Shown: positions 11,892 through 23,550, counted from the first letter of the stretch. The stretch: DNA of 64,000 bases from Pezizomycotina sp. ARF18 (GCA_002224055.1 AZLU01000021.1:186001-250000); one strand, 5' to 3'. Notes: generated by a model not told the origin, from the letters alone. Made by a program: numbers and translations.

Positions 11892-13809
11892 ATGGTCGCC
11901 TCTCTCCTAGTCGCAGCGCTTGTTGTTCGTCTGCTGGTTGTCAATGCGTCGCCGGCGTACATTCCTCGCTCAGCGCTGGGAAACCAAGAAAAAGGGGGAG
12001 ACGGTTACGACGATAAGCTGATCAGCGATATATCGTGTATCTCGAAGAACTGGGCCAACTTTCCACATACCATGACAACCCCGACAACCGCTTCGGAGTA
12101 AAAGACGTCGGCGTTCCGATGGCTGCCAGATTGTTCAGGCGCACACCCTCCAGAGACATGCGCAACGCTTCCCCACGAGCGCTTTCGACGATGGTAAAAA
12201 TGACGAGAACTTCGCGGCTAGACTAGCGAACTTTACGCAAGCGAATCCATCAGCACGTTTTACGGGGTCCCTAGACTTCCTGAACGAGTATGAATACCTC
12301 TTAACCGAGGATTATCTTACGGGTAACGGCGCGACGACAGAGTTCGATCGCGGGTCAGTTTTTGGAACAGGTAAGACTATTTGCCCCTTGGAGACGAATA
12401 ACTGCTGGAACCAAACAAGCTTACGGTAACATGATTTGTGATAGATACGGCCGATTAATTTACCAGGCGACAAGAGGTCAGCTTCACTATAATGCGAGCA
12501 ATGACGATGGGTCGCCGAGGAAGAAGCCGGTGCTCCGGACGACTAGCCAGGCGAGAATCCAGAACTCGCAGATCAACTGGAGTCTGGGCTTCTTCGGTCC
12601 AAGCTACCAGACTATCGCCGATACGGAACTTTCAGCGGTCGCAAGTCCGGAAGATAGGGCCTATGATCTCGTAATCATTCCCGAGGGTGGACTGAGAACA
12701 ATACCCTAGCCTCTTACGGTATGTAGGGTCTAGATGCTGTGCTGTATAAATTTCTCGTGGCCGAAGCTAACCATTAAATAGACAGCTGTTTTAGGTCTGT
12801 AGATAAGAGGGAACCGGTAACCTCGGCGACTTCGACATCTACCAGTACATCGCAATCTACCTTAAGGATGCCAACTCGAGGATGCAGAAGTATGCGCCTA
12901 GCGGTTTCACATTCAGTCTAAACGATACTTATGCTAGTAAGTTATATATCGCTGTCTCCTTATTGCGTGCAATACTAATGTGAGTGAATAATGCCTTAGT
13001 GCAAAGCATCTGCGCCTACGAGCACGCCTTCCTCGGCGATTCCGACTTCTGCGGCCTCTTCACGGCGGATGAGTGGGCGGGCTTCGAGCAGACCCTCGAC
13101 ATCGAGTACTACTACGACTACGCCTATGGTAACCCGACTGGACGCGCTCAGGGTCTTGGATATCTGCAAGAGCTCCTGGCACGGCTGAAGCACGTGTATA
13201 TCCGGTTTCGCACTCTTCGGTCAACTCAACGATCACGCAGGATGAGGAGCATTTCCCCTAGATCAGCCTATCTACGCTGATTTCTCCCATGGTACTATTG
13301 CTCCGCTGCATTATTATTACCGTTAAGGTTGTGACTAACACGAATAACAGATGATATAATTATCAGCGTCCTCACCGCCATGTCTGTTGACTACTTCCGC
13401 GATGGTCCTTCGCTGAGCGTCTATCCACCTGACCCGAAGCGCCGTTTCATCTTGTCGGATTGACTCCTTTCGGAGCGAATCTGGTGACTGAAGTCATTGC
13501 CTGTAACTCCCCTAACCCGCCTGCAAAATCAAAAGCGCGGACATTTTACAGACAAGGCTATAACGGCTACGAGGCAGCCAAGGTAACGAACAGTTTGTGC
13601 GGATGCGGTTGAATAACGAATAATTCCGTTGGATAGTATCCGGGGAGGGCGTGCGCGAAGAGAACTGATGGTCTCTGCGAGCTGGGAGATTTCTTTGAGA
13701 GCCAGAAGGACGCAGAGAAGGTAGCAAAGTACGCAGAGGCTTGCTTTGGGATTATAAGATCACAGATAAGACAAACGGGAAGGATTACGACGGCACTGTT
13801 CCGGCATGA
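11892..13809 (+). CDS. Secreted histidine acid phosphatase (phytase-like)
   Basis: This enzyme removes phosphate from phosphate esters by way of a phosphohistidine. A signal peptide (MVASLLVAALVVRLLVVNAS) starts at 11892. The catalytic RHGxRxP-type motif appears as LQRHAQRFPT near 12150-12180. Family blocks follow: VFGTG before an intron at about 12370, KPVLRTTSQARIQNSQINW then LGFFGPSYQ, GNLGDFDIYQYIAIYLKDAN, and LDIEYYYDYAYGNPTGRAQG. The catalytic HD pair is in YADFSHDDIIISV, split by an intron ending near 13350. The product then runs through LTPFGANLVTEVIACNS to a stop at 13807-13809. Introns lie after VFGTG, after LASY (about 12719-12780), after NDTYA (about 12936-12999) and within SHDD. 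At least six frame changes fall at short homopolymers (GGGG/GGG, GG/G, AA/A, CCCCC/CCCC, TT/T, GGGG/GGG); all catalytic motifs are otherwise intact. The role is extracellular phosphate scavenging. Confidence 0.88.
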
Positions 13810-14064
13810 GCACCGTTTTTTGTATAATGTTTAGAATTTAATTTTAGATCGCCCCGATGGTAGATTCTACAGCATCTTGTATCGGCGCTATTCAGTCCCT
13901 GCTGCATGTTCTTACATGCGCGGTTGGAAGCAAAAGTCGAATTCACTGTGAAAGGTTTTCCATGGCTGTTATTGGAGCATGTGGTTTATTAATCTAATCT
14001 TACATCAAATCGTTATCAATCATAAGTGAGGGTATAATATTTAACTATGAAATGCTGCGACCAT

Positions 14065-15978
14065 TCAACCAGCACTGGTCAATCCTTCGTGTAACCCTCT
14101 CAGCATCTCCATAACTGCCCAAGCGCCTGGATCCGGCGGGTACACACCATCCCCGCCTTCGTTTCCAGATACGTATGTTGCCCTCCCGAATTTTGCTTCA
14201 TTAGTTTAGTGGCTTCTGCCGCGTCTTCCGCGGCCTTGACCGCCGCCGCAAACCCTTCATCAGACAATATCATTTCGCAGAATGGTATTAGAACGTCCAT
14301 TACCGTCCTGTCACCTATGCGGGCACCGGTGTATGATTCCAGGCTCTCTATAGCTTCGCCTGCCGCCTTATGGAGGACTTTTGAATGCTATTATTATTGG
14401 AAGTCGGCGACGGAGGGGTGTTGGGAGAGCGGAGATTTGTAAGTTTAGGTCTGTAGAAAATGCCGTAAGGAAGATATCGAGAATAGCGCCAAGCGTGCCA
14501 CCATGTCAGCTATGCTGTCAGATACGGCGGAGAGAATATATGGAATGGATCCCGATGAGGCAGCGCCCTCGTCGAGCTTTTGAAGGATCGCTATTTATAC
14601 TCTAGTTAGCCCGTGTTTCAAAAGTGACGTATTGCATATTGAGGAACTTACATTGACAGACTGCCTTGACGGTCTCGCCGCAATCGCCGTCTCCCATAAC
14701 CATGTCCCAGCGAGTCAAGTCCGGCTCGGAATCTATGGCCCGCTTACAGGCATGGCGGACAGACACTTCTAGCAATATCGGATCGACAAATGGCGCCGTC
14801 GGTTCTAGTAGTTTCTTTACTTTTATAATACCATTCAATCGGCGGCATTATCCTCGCTGCTGATGGGAGGGTTTGTTCTCGGCCACGCCGGTGCAAAGGT
14901 CGGTGCGTCGATGAAATCGAATATCTGCTTCGGCGAACATCTTGTCTCGGCAGCTGATGCGCTCACGTTCAGGATCGATATCGAGAATCCCGGTGCGTTT
15001 AATGAAGTCTCGAAGTGCCGCTGAAGACTCTTGAGGGCGTTACATGCCAGCTCGTGCTGAGCTGTCGTAATGCTTCCTGCGCAATACCCCCGAGTTCTAA
15101 ATATGATAGGCCGCCGAAATTATTAAAAGTACCACTACTTCATCGGTTTTCTCGACCTTAATGAAAGCGCGGTCCTTGTCATCTGGGTCGAGGAGATGGT
15201 CGAGCATCGATTTGATCAGATCTTCTATCGGCGGTATCGGCGAGACCTCTCGTACACCCTAAAATCGTCCTAAATTAGTTTCGAACCATTATGCCGAGAA
15301 TGATCGACCTACTGGTTCGTTGTGAATCCCCATCCCGATAACAGCAACATCTTCCGCCAGCTGACCGTGGTTAATCCGCCCGGGAACATGACAAAATCCA
15401 AACTCGCGCCGATTGTCGCTAAATGTTTAATAGCACTTTGTCCTAAGTTCAGACATCGATCGAAGTTCCAGCCTTCCTTGCTGGCAGCGCCTAGTATTTT
15501 CAGAACCAGGACATTACCCGCCAACCTCGCCTCCCGACCATACCGCTTCTAGCCCTACCGAGACTCACATCGTCCGTGACCGCAAGCACTGCTATATTCT
15601 TCTTCCCAGATGCCTTCGCTTTCTCGCACGCCAATCCGAAGTGCAGTTTGTCGCCCGTATAATTCGTAATGACCAAGATTATCCCAGCACCGCTTGGACA
15701 GCCTCGATGCCTGAAAGCACTTGCTTCGAGGATGGAGAACCGAAGATGTCACCGTTTACTGCTGCGGTCAGCATCCCCTCTCCTACGTAACCGGACCATG
15801 CTGGTTCATGGCCTGACCCACCGCCAGATATTATTGATACTTTCGAGGAGGAGTGAGATGGGTTGAAGACGACTCTGCTTGTTTCGATGAGGGATAAGGA
15901 CGGGTTGACAGCGACATGAGTACGGAGGGCATCAAGGACGAGGGATGAGGAATTCGAGACGAAATGTTTTTTCGACAT
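14065..15978 (-). CDS. Dihydroxyacetone kinase family protein (DhaK + DhaL), possible erythrulose kinase
   Basis: ATP-dependent phosphorylation of short ketoses (dihydroxyacetone, or L-erythrulose in the erythritol-pathway members). It starts MSKKHFVSNSSSLVLDALR at 15978. The DhaK domain shows NPSHSSSKVSIISGGGSGHE then PAWSGYVGEGMLTAAVNGDI, with the binding-loop Gly-rich stretch and the His after SGG. The DhaL domain shows DLTRWDMVMGDGDCGETVKA, the nucleotide/Mg-binding signature, near 14680-14740. An intron at 14602-14651 follows this motif, and then comes the helical region AILQKLDEGAASSGSIPYIL. It ends with YPPDPGAWAVMEMLRGLHEG and stop 14065. About 580 residues are expected, normal for fungal Dak proteins. 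Several single-base frame changes occur (for example AATTCG for an expected AATTTCG near 14195). It is convergent with the phosphatase and co-oriented with the RpiB gene 380 bases upstream. Substrate preference cannot be read from the sequence. Confidence 0.87.
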
Positions 15979-16359
15979 GATAGTATCTGTTCGTATCAAA
16001 TAAAAACAATAAGGCTGGGGCTTACGATATATGAAGGAAGATTAAGAGAAATCAAACAGTAATTCCGAGGATTATATTAACTTTAACTATGATAATGGCC
16101 AATGTCGATTGCATCTGGTTGATATGGTGCTTGAAGGCCGGCAAACCACTTTCTACGCTAGTTGCCTCCCTCGTCTCGGGTACATCTAATTTCTATTGTA
16201 GTGCGAAGGGACCATGGGACTCTAACATGGAAGATCCTAATGCCATATGCTTCGGCTAATGTCCACCTGCATGGTTTCAACTATGCTTGCGCCTATCTAC
16301 AAGTATTTCCGCGTTAAAGGCGAATTCTAGATAAAATATATATATATACTGGTCGTCGC
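15979..16359. other. Intergenic: kinase promoter and isomerase 3' end
   Basis: The 381 bases lie between two co-oriented genes. There is an AT dinucleotide run near 16335-16346 just past the isomerase stop. No separate gene is seen, and no CGG-N6-CCG site was found here. Confidence 0.5.
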
Positions 16360-16889
16360 TTAAACCCTAACGGTCGTCGTGACGGTACCAATGACTGTCT
16401 GCTCCATAAACCTCCTTTCATAGTCCATTATACTCTTGATTTTCTCAGCGCTCGCCGAAGTTTCATCGAATCTGTATGCTAGCCATTCACCAACAAGTCG
16501 TCTCGCGAGTTCAATCCCCACAACTCGCTGGCCCATACACAGAACCTGGGCGTTGTTACTCAGCACGCTCCTTTCAACGCTGAAGCTATCGTGCGCCGTA
16601 ACGGCACGAATACCAGGCACCTTATTAGCGCTGATAGCAACGCCCAATCCAGTGCCGCATATCATACCGCTCTGTCGCACCGACCTGAGGCAACGAGTTC
16701 TGCTGCTGCGACGGCGACGGATGCGTAGTCGCTGCAGCTCTTCGGAGAGACATCGGTTACTGATGTTACATGGAGAGAATTTTGAAGGTCGGAAAGAATC
16801 GTTTCCTTGTATTGTACGCCGGCAGAGTCCGAACCGATCGCTATTCGGAGGGGCGCCGGAGATGTGGCTGAAGATACGCTGGGCGCCAT
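16360..16889 (-). CDS. RpiB/LacAB-family sugar-phosphate isomerase
   Basis: Family members interconvert aldose and ketose phosphates (ribose-5-P/ribulose-5-P, galactose-6-P/tagatose-6-P, or erythrulose-4-P/erythrose-4-P). It starts [20 protein letters not shown] at 16889. The N-terminal strand reads IAIGSDSAG where classical RpiB has GxDHxG, so the usual His is replaced by Ser. The phosphate/anion loop is conserved as [20 protein letters not shown], followed by [14 protein letters not shown] and a C-terminal helix ([13 protein letters not shown]). The total of about 176 residues is close to normal. One frame change near 16667 is explained by TT read as T. It lies upstream of the Dak-type kinase on the same strand and divergent from the Zn2Cys6 regulator, which supports a joint sugar pathway. 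The exact substrate is unresolved. Confidence 0.87.
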
Positions 16890-17341
16890 GGTTCGAAACG
16901 TGAAGAATTCGCTGTTTGTAGGTCTTAGGCCTTAGGGTTATTGTATTTGATCGAATAGGAAACCATTACGGCATGAACAAGCTGCAAGTCTTTATAGAGT
17001 AAATGGCTCTTTGGAGGACGCTATTTATCACTCAATTTCTCAGGGCTGTTGTACATGTTGCATCTAATGGACTTGATAGTGTTCGGATGAAAAAAACGGC
17101 CTCGAGACGAGGTTCACGGGATTTCTAAAGATGGAATAATGCGAAGAATAGTCGGCTTAAGCCGAAAGACCGCTAAAATGCTTTTGCGAACCGGTTTCCC
17201 CGCTTCGAAAACCAATTTCATAACATCCACTAGGAGACCGGAGACGGAGCCATGCCGGAAAAGACAGCCATCCTCGTCGACTCGCGTCGCACCTCGTTTC
17301 GTTACACCCCTTATTGACTTTTGAGCTAGATCAAGAGAAGA
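16890..17341. promoter_or_regulatory. Divergent promoter between isomerase and Zn2Cys6 regulator
   Basis: This 452-base spacer separates the isomerase start (16889, -) from the regulator start (17342, +). It contains the perfect palindromic CGG-N6-CCG at 17152-17165 and several single CGG triplets. It probably drives both genes. Confidence 0.55.
17152..17165. promoter_or_regulatory. Palindromic CGG-N6-CCG, candidate Zn2Cys6 binding site
   Basis: TCGGCTTAAGCCGA is identical to its reverse complement. Paired CGG half-sites six bases apart are the geometry bound by Ppr1-type Zn2Cys6 dimers. It sits 177 bases before the regulator ATG and about 260 bases from the isomerase ATG, so control of one or both by the adjacent regulator is plausible. 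Binding itself is inference. Confidence 0.5.
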
Positions 17342-19877
17342 ATGTCGCCATCACCAACACAAACGCCGACTAAGAAGCGCGTGCGCAAATCCCGGGCTAG
17401 AGGCCTCAGGGCAAAGACCGGCTGGTAAGTTCGGTTCCAAGGCTTAACAGTTTCGAGGACGTTATTGTTGGCTCAAAGCGCAGAAGCTTGAGTCTCACGC
17501 GACGGCGGCCGGTGGAGACATCGCTTCACGGCGAATCATAAGCTAACTTTCGAGACTTTACAGTCTGACATGCGAAAACGTCACCTGAAGTGCGGTGAAC
17601 AAAGACCCGTCTGCGAGCAATGCCAAAAGAGCGACAGGATCTGCGCCTATGCGCAGCTCGTCATTGATGCGGGAGCCGTTCCGGCCATAAACAGTGCACA
17701 AGGAGAATTCGGCGCGTCAGCGTTCACCCGCGTCGGCTGTCCGTCAGCGCTTCGCGGGAGTTTCGGCGGCCGATGATGCTGACGCCGAAAATGAATCCGA
17801 CAATACTAATAACAATATGACGATTGATCATATCATCAGTCAGCAGCCTGATCTGCGATTTCAGGTTACCAGCCTACCGAGTCAGGTTCAAGCACCTACC
17901 CCGCTTCTACCCAAGCCCCTTGGAAGTTCGCCGGATGGTTTTCGTTCAAACGCGTCGCATTCGTCGCAGCCTCCGCTGTCAACAGCATCACCGCTTTCAC
18001 AAACTTCCGCGATTTCAGAACCCATACCAGGTCTCCGCCAAATTCGCTAGCAGTGACTTCTTCGCCGTTTGACCATAGCATTATGTTGCTCGGCACGTCC
18101 CCGGGACGCGTCGACGAGGACATGGCGCCGCCTCTGGCGTCGTACTCGCCTGCTAACACCGACTCCACAACCATGTCCCAATTTCCGCTATCAGCAGAAT
18201 TAGCGTCTGTGCGCTGGCTCGGTCTGCTAGCGACCGATGCTGCGAATGTGGATCAGGCGGACATACTGCCCCGTTTGGCTCGCCCATGCAAACGCAGCCG
18301 AGCAGCGCGGATCAAATGCTGGAAACCCTCGCGAACATCATCCCGCAACCCTATAATGTTGGTGACCGAGTAGAAGTCGAGAGCAGTGAATCGGAAGATG
18401 ATTTCGTGGTCCAGTCGCGGGTACCTGAAGAAGGAAGTCGGTAGAGCGAAGCCTTGTTGGCGCTCAGGTTTCTCAGAGTGATACTCTAGGAACATCCTAC
18501 CTCGCGAGGATCGCCGAGTTGGGTGCGCTGAGAAAGAACAGAAGCTCAACGCCGGTAACCGGTGTCGCCGAAACGTAATTTGTGGGCTGAGTCCGAGCCA
18601 TTGAAGCTGCAAGATTACGAAATATTGGTTTTTCGGCATTGGGTCGAAAATATCAGTCAATGGGTGAGGGACACTAACTTTGACTTTTTTAACCAGGATC
18701 ATTTCTTTCTGACACTGAGCTGTGATGGTAGATGGACCTCTTCGATCCGCTAAAGCACTTTTCGACCATGGTGACCCGGTTAGCGGTATGATTCATGACT
18801 CTCGTATGAGTTGGTGAGGATTGTCTAATCGATATTTTCTAGATGAACAATATTGGCCTTATGAAGGCTATCCTCGCCCTTTCTGCCCGCCACATGTCCC
18901 TAGACCCAGACTCGAATATCCTCCCCGACCGCAACATCGCGCTCCAGTACTACTACGAAACGCTACACTACCTCCAAGCCGTCATGCAGTTCGAAACTTA
19001 CACCCGCAGCCCCGAACTCAACGCCACCGCCGTGATAATATCAAAGTACGAAATGCTCACCGGCTCGGATCCGGCGAGCGACATCTGAAGGGAATATTTT
19101 GGATTCAGCGGTCGCAGAATATAAACGGTGATTCCGGAGGAATCAAGTCGGCGGTTATGGTGGGAATGGCTACGACAAGACGTATGGGTGGCTTTCAGGG
19201 AGCGGAGGCGGGTACTTAGCTTCTGGAAACCGCAGAAGACGTATGCTAGCCTTGACCAACACGGCTCGCAAATAGGGCCGCTTACCTGCTGTCGCAGGCA
19301 GTAAATTATTGCGCGAGTGAGGAAGTAGAACAGACCGACAAGACAATAGCGATAGAGACGAGAATCAAGAAGGCGGATACGTTGCTGAAGATGTGCAGCG
19401 ACTGGAAAGATAACCTAGGCGATAGCTTCCAAAAGCTGCCGGCTATAAAGAAGAAGGGAGACGAGTTCGAACCCATATGGTTGTATCCTCCGCAATTTGG
19501 TAAGTTTTCAATCGTTACACCGATTCTTCAAAAGCACTTGCTGACTCGTTGATTAGGCGTTTGCATTGCAACTTCACGCATTCGCACGAGCCTTGATAAT
19601 TCTCCACCGGCCTTCGAGCGGAGGCATCAAGGAGTACATGGCGCTGCAGAGGCAATTAAATGAAGCTGTAGATTTAATATGCGGTATTGCTATGACGCAG
19701 ACTGATGATTCTAGCAGTCTAATCAGCTCGCAGTGTGTTTTCGCGGCTGGTCTTTGTATTCAAGAGGAGGGTAAAAGAAAGGCAGTTTTGGAGATGCTGG
19801 ATGTGTTCAGGGAGAGGACAAGGTGGCCGACGTACTCCTTGTCGGAGGAGCTCAAGAAGGAATGGGCGAAGGGTTGA
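17342..19877 (+). CDS. Zn2Cys6 fungal-specific transcription factor
   Basis: A short basic N-terminus (MSPSPTQTPTKKRVRKSRAR) runs into an intron after GCTG (starting near 17426, ending near 17563). The binuclear zinc cluster follows: C-x2-C in CLTC, then RKRHLKCGEQRPVCEQCQKS and DRICAYA, giving all six cysteines. One base (C) appears to be missing inside the cluster at TGCGAAAACG. A Ser/Pro/Gln-rich linker follows. The fungal-specific regulatory domain includes IGLMKAILALSARHMSLDPD, then ALQYYYETLHYLQAVMQ, ISKYEMLTGSD, RAAYLLSQAVNY and, after an intron near 19499-19557, LHAFARALIILHRPS, ending with EELKKEWAKG and stop at 19877. About 600 residues are inferred. It acts in the nucleus and probably controls the adjacent kinase/isomerase genes; the promoter palindrome and divergent layout support that. 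Several frame changes lie in the linker. Confidence 0.85.
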
Positions 19878-19965
19878 GGAGCCAGTCATGATCCCTGTTT
19901 TTCAGGAATATTGGAACGATTTTGGCGGTGCAAATGAATGCACAGCCCGAATGGCACTTTGTCTA

Positions 19966-20276
19966 GCAGAGGCCCCACGCGGTGGCAAAAACAAAATTAC
20001 GCACTTTTGAAAACCATACAAAAACCACCAAAAACTATCTATATCAATAACTTAATTCTAACGCCCTCCTACGCAATATAATAATAATAATAATAAATTA
20101 AATAATTAATATATCAGTTAACAGATTCTAAAGCCTTTATTTTTATATAATTATCTCTAAGCGGGTCCGTTGTGGTGATAATTAAAGTATTGGATTTTTT
20201 TTTTTTTTTTTTTTTGGTTTGATGTGGTTTTCAAAAGTGCGCAATTTGTTTTTGGCCACGCGCGTGGCCCCTAATG
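19966..20276. mobile_element. MITE-like element with about 50-bp terminal inverted repeats
   Basis: The left arm (about 19966-20025, GGCCCCACGCGGTGG then CAAAAACAAAATTACGCAC and TTTTGAAAACCA) matches the reverse complement of the right arm (about 20215-20274, GGGGCCACGCGCGTGG then CCAAAAACAAATTGCGCAC and TTTTGAAAACCA) with few mismatches. The roughly 190-base interior is almost pure A/T (ATA repeats, a T run near 20197-20215) and has no coding capacity. TA dinucleotides flank both ends, as for Tc1/mariner/Fot-type target sites. It lies just past the regulator's 3' end. I infer a non-autonomous DNA transposon of about 310 bp; no transposase is present in the window. Confidence 0.75.
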
Positions 20277-21894
20277 TATTATAAACCATATATCCCAAGG
20301 TCCAGAGAACTTCTAATAGTTCGCAATGTTTGAGCGTCAAATATTGATGAAGTCCCAGGGTATAAGAATCCGTTTGGACGCCTATTATATCATGGACAGC
20401 AGTTCTACTACAGGCGTTCCCAATCCACCGCGCTGTGGAGAGTTTCACCTACAATAGAATTCAGGGCCAGGCTAATGAAGATGTCTTAGCAGTGTTAATG
20501 TTGGTTTTCGCGGGCGATCCATTGGTAGCTTATTTCATGAAAGCCACAAAATACTGGAACTTTGTTTAAATTAAGCGCTTGATTCGGTTTCGTGCAGCGA
20601 CGACTGAGGTCTCTCATCTTAATCTCGGCGATGTCTGACCCCAGGCCAACTATAAGTCGTGTCTGTATACAGTATGCACTGCAGCTACTAGTGCAAGTTT
20701 AATAGGTAGTCATGAAGGTCCGTGCGAGGTGGAATCAAGACCGGCTTATTATCCGTAGCCCTACAGTCGGAATAATAAACGAGGCAGCAAATAACGCAAA
20801 CCTCTCGAACTTAAATCTATAACAAATGCCAATGCGCGATGATCGCGTTATTGTACAAAGAATCAACGAAGCACTGAGCGAGACATCTTGCATAACACAC
20901 GAAACCACGCTTTTTCAGCGAATCGTAAGATAGCCGGGCGCCGATTCTGTGATAAACACTTATTCGCCTTGCTCAGTAATATTATCATGAATGTGCAATG
21001 TCGAAATCATACTTTCGTCAAGAGGCGAGCGACCGAAACAAGGGGGCGATGGAATGATTCGATATCAAAACCTTTCCCTACAAGCTTTTTTGTTCGTTTT
21101 CTTTCATTTCCCGGTTCTAGGATCTCCCTAGTCATAATAGTCTCGGATTTATAACTCAATATTCTCGCTCGAGGGCATGTGGCCTAGCGTAATCTTCTCA
21201 TCTACTAGAAACATCGTCCGGTCAGTGGAGTCACTGCACCTTCTGGTAAATTCAATACGACGATAACCCACCCCCACGACATTTTCGTCACCTCTTGGCT
21301 GTTCCTGCCGCCAGGGTGGAGCTCCTGCTATCACAAAACCATTGTAAAAGCATGGAAGTTCTTTAATTCGCCTAGCTGGCATGATATATTTTCTATGACC
21401 CTACCGCTTATTCGTCCTACTAAGGTGCTTCCTGTGGAGTCCTCACTTGAAGAAATCGATCGCAAGCAGCACTGTGAGGGACTTATTGACAGATAGAGAG
21501 AATTGTCTGAAAGCTTGGATATCCCATGATGAGCCGTCAGCTCCAAATGCGTCTTCACATCTCCGAGACAATGTTCTGTCGATCGAGAAGATTTTTTTTA
21601 ACTAGTAGGCATGATTGTCGCCGGAAAAATGAATCATAAAACTTGTTATTATCGTGGTTTTATATTATAGATAGGGGTCTCAAGAGTTTCTTATGAGACA
21701 TCTGGATGGCCGTCCCCCAAAATTGAGCTTTTTAAGGAGAAGTGTGCTTAGAAATTCAGACAATTCGGAAAGCATTTATTTCCTTCATAAATAAAGATCT
21801 GAGAGTTTCTTCTCTATCGATTCCTCGTTTCCTCTTTAAAATAACGAATCTTACTAGAAACCAGAAAAGCCTTCAAGACATCCATAGAATAGAT
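20277..21894. other. Spacer with weak open frames
   Basis: No supported gene. On the minus strand, 20240-20448 and a second stretch near 20500-20650 keep open frames with a possible acceptor between them, and 21149-21558 has two overlapping frames of about 75 codons. None shows a recognisable motif, so I cannot tell exon remnants from chance. The last 200 bases form the leader of the next gene. Confidence 0.4.
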
Positions 21895-23024
21895 ATGGGA
21901 TTCGGATCAGCATTACCTCTCGATAGCGCGGATGCAGACATTACCTTCGCATTCGGCCCAAACGGCACATATTTCTTCGAAACCCCAACGGTAGGAATAG
22001 GTACTGGATGCCGACCGTCGGTTGATGCTTTTAACCATTTCCTCTTCTTGACTAGTACTTGATTACCTTCATCCTCAAGCTTTTCCCTTGATCTAACTTC
22101 TAAGGGGGAAATACTATAGGAAGAACCTCCCGACCGGCTTAACTAAGCTGTTACACTCCGAACCGGCCCACGATATCCGAACCTTGGGTTTCTCTTTCAC
22201 AAGCAACGGCGGTTACACACTGCTATACAGGGATGGTATGGATAATGATATCCGCGAGCTATGTAGGTCCGGTTATAGCATGATATCATATGCAAACTCT
22301 TTTCCTTTTTTTTCTCTTTTTCTTAACCATTTTTCAGATGCCTGTTTTACCGAGCTATTGCTGATATGTATGAGTTATTTTATTCCCATCTAGATGCAAG
22401 GGATGCTACGGATACACCGACCCGCTCCACATGGATTAAGAAATATATAGACGATAAACTACCAATTCTAGAAAGACCGCTGGTAAAAGCACGCGGCGGA
22501 TCAATTTCTCCACCGGTCCGAAACACGCCGGCACGTTTTTCGTGTTCGACGGTAACACGTGCCGCTGGTCCAACGTGCGGTTAAGCTCGATGTGATACTG
22601 CAGTTCTTCGCCGCGAGGATGCCTGAAGCTGGCGAGCAGTTTAGCCCTCCGATGCACGTTACATTTGGCGTCGAGGGTACCTTTATATTACTCTATGAAG
22701 ATGGAAGCTGGGTGACTTCGCATCACCTCAAGGATTATTACCCTGAGGCAGCGGCGAGACTTGAGCGGTCGAGGTGTAAGGGGATGGATTTATCTGTAAG
22801 AGAAACAACTAATCTCTTTTCCTTGGTATCATTCCTACCTAACCTTATTTATATCCGCGGTATAGTACGTCGCCTTGAACCCTTACTCCGCCGGCGAGTT
22901 TTTCTTTCTATACACTGATGGGTCTGCCGATTGGAAAGTACCCGCTGCGTATAAGGAGGAAGTAGACTGGTTGGCATTAGGACTTTGCAAAAGCCGGCCG
23001 GACGATACAACAGCAGCAAACTAA
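21895..23024 (+). CDS. Uncharacterised fungal protein with repeated G-x-Y/F-LLY-DG motifs
   Basis: Function unknown. The start is MGFGSALPLDSADADITFAF at 21895. A recurring motif, about one per 60-80 residues, reads TFAFGPNGTYFFETPT, then GFSFTSNGGYTLLYRDG, then FGVEGTFILLYEDGSW and ALNPYSAGEFFFLYTDGSAD. Such short beta-hairpin-like repeats recall the blades of propeller-type folds, but this is only a resemblance. There is no signal peptide or membrane segment. At least three introns are likely (near 21995-22115, 22240-22390 and 22795-22870), all pyrimidine-rich before the acceptor. The last exon ends in CKSRPDDTTAAN and a stop at 23022-23024. Frame changes of the same homopolymer type occur. 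It lies between the MITE and the F-box-like gene; its link to the sugar genes is unknown. Confidence 0.6.
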
Positions 23025-23550
23025 AGGCATCAGATTCCACGGGAGGTTATATAAACGATAACATGAACGTCGTTCCGTGCCCAGCTTGACCTTGGAGTAA
23101 GAAAAAGGAGAAGAAACAGTAAAGACAAATTGACGTATACGATAGAAATTGAAGAAACATTGTCTGGAGTTAGGTTTTATAGTACGGCTGGATCTTATGG
23201 AAAAGTCTGCATTCTTGCGTGAGAATTTACAACACTTTATAAAATCATTCTTTTTGATGACTTGAATAGTAGAGAAGGATACTATGAGAAAGATCAAAAG
23301 ATAGAGGTATCATGAGTCGCTCCGTCTCAACGCATTGAGTTTGTGAAATATATAAGACTGAAAAAAAAAAAAAACATGAATAAAACACAAAGACAAGCGA
23401 TAAACAGCCATCCTATTGTAAGGCTTGACCTGCTGTGTTCCGCTTTATAAGGAGATAGTAAGATTCCCAACCTTTCAAGGGCTAGAATCATCCGAGTCGA
23501 ATGCTGACTTGATGCAAAGGCAGGGCATACGTCGCTTGTCCTGATCATGA
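23025..23550. other. Intergenic between convergent genes
   Basis: This 526-base AT-rich stretch holds the 3' ends of two convergent genes and an A run near 23361-23374. No gene seen. Confidence 0.5.

Noticed and set aside
20182-20448. Minus-strand 88-codon frame overlapping the MITE right arm
   Set aside because: Part of it is the inverted repeat and T run; the rest shows no recognisable motif.
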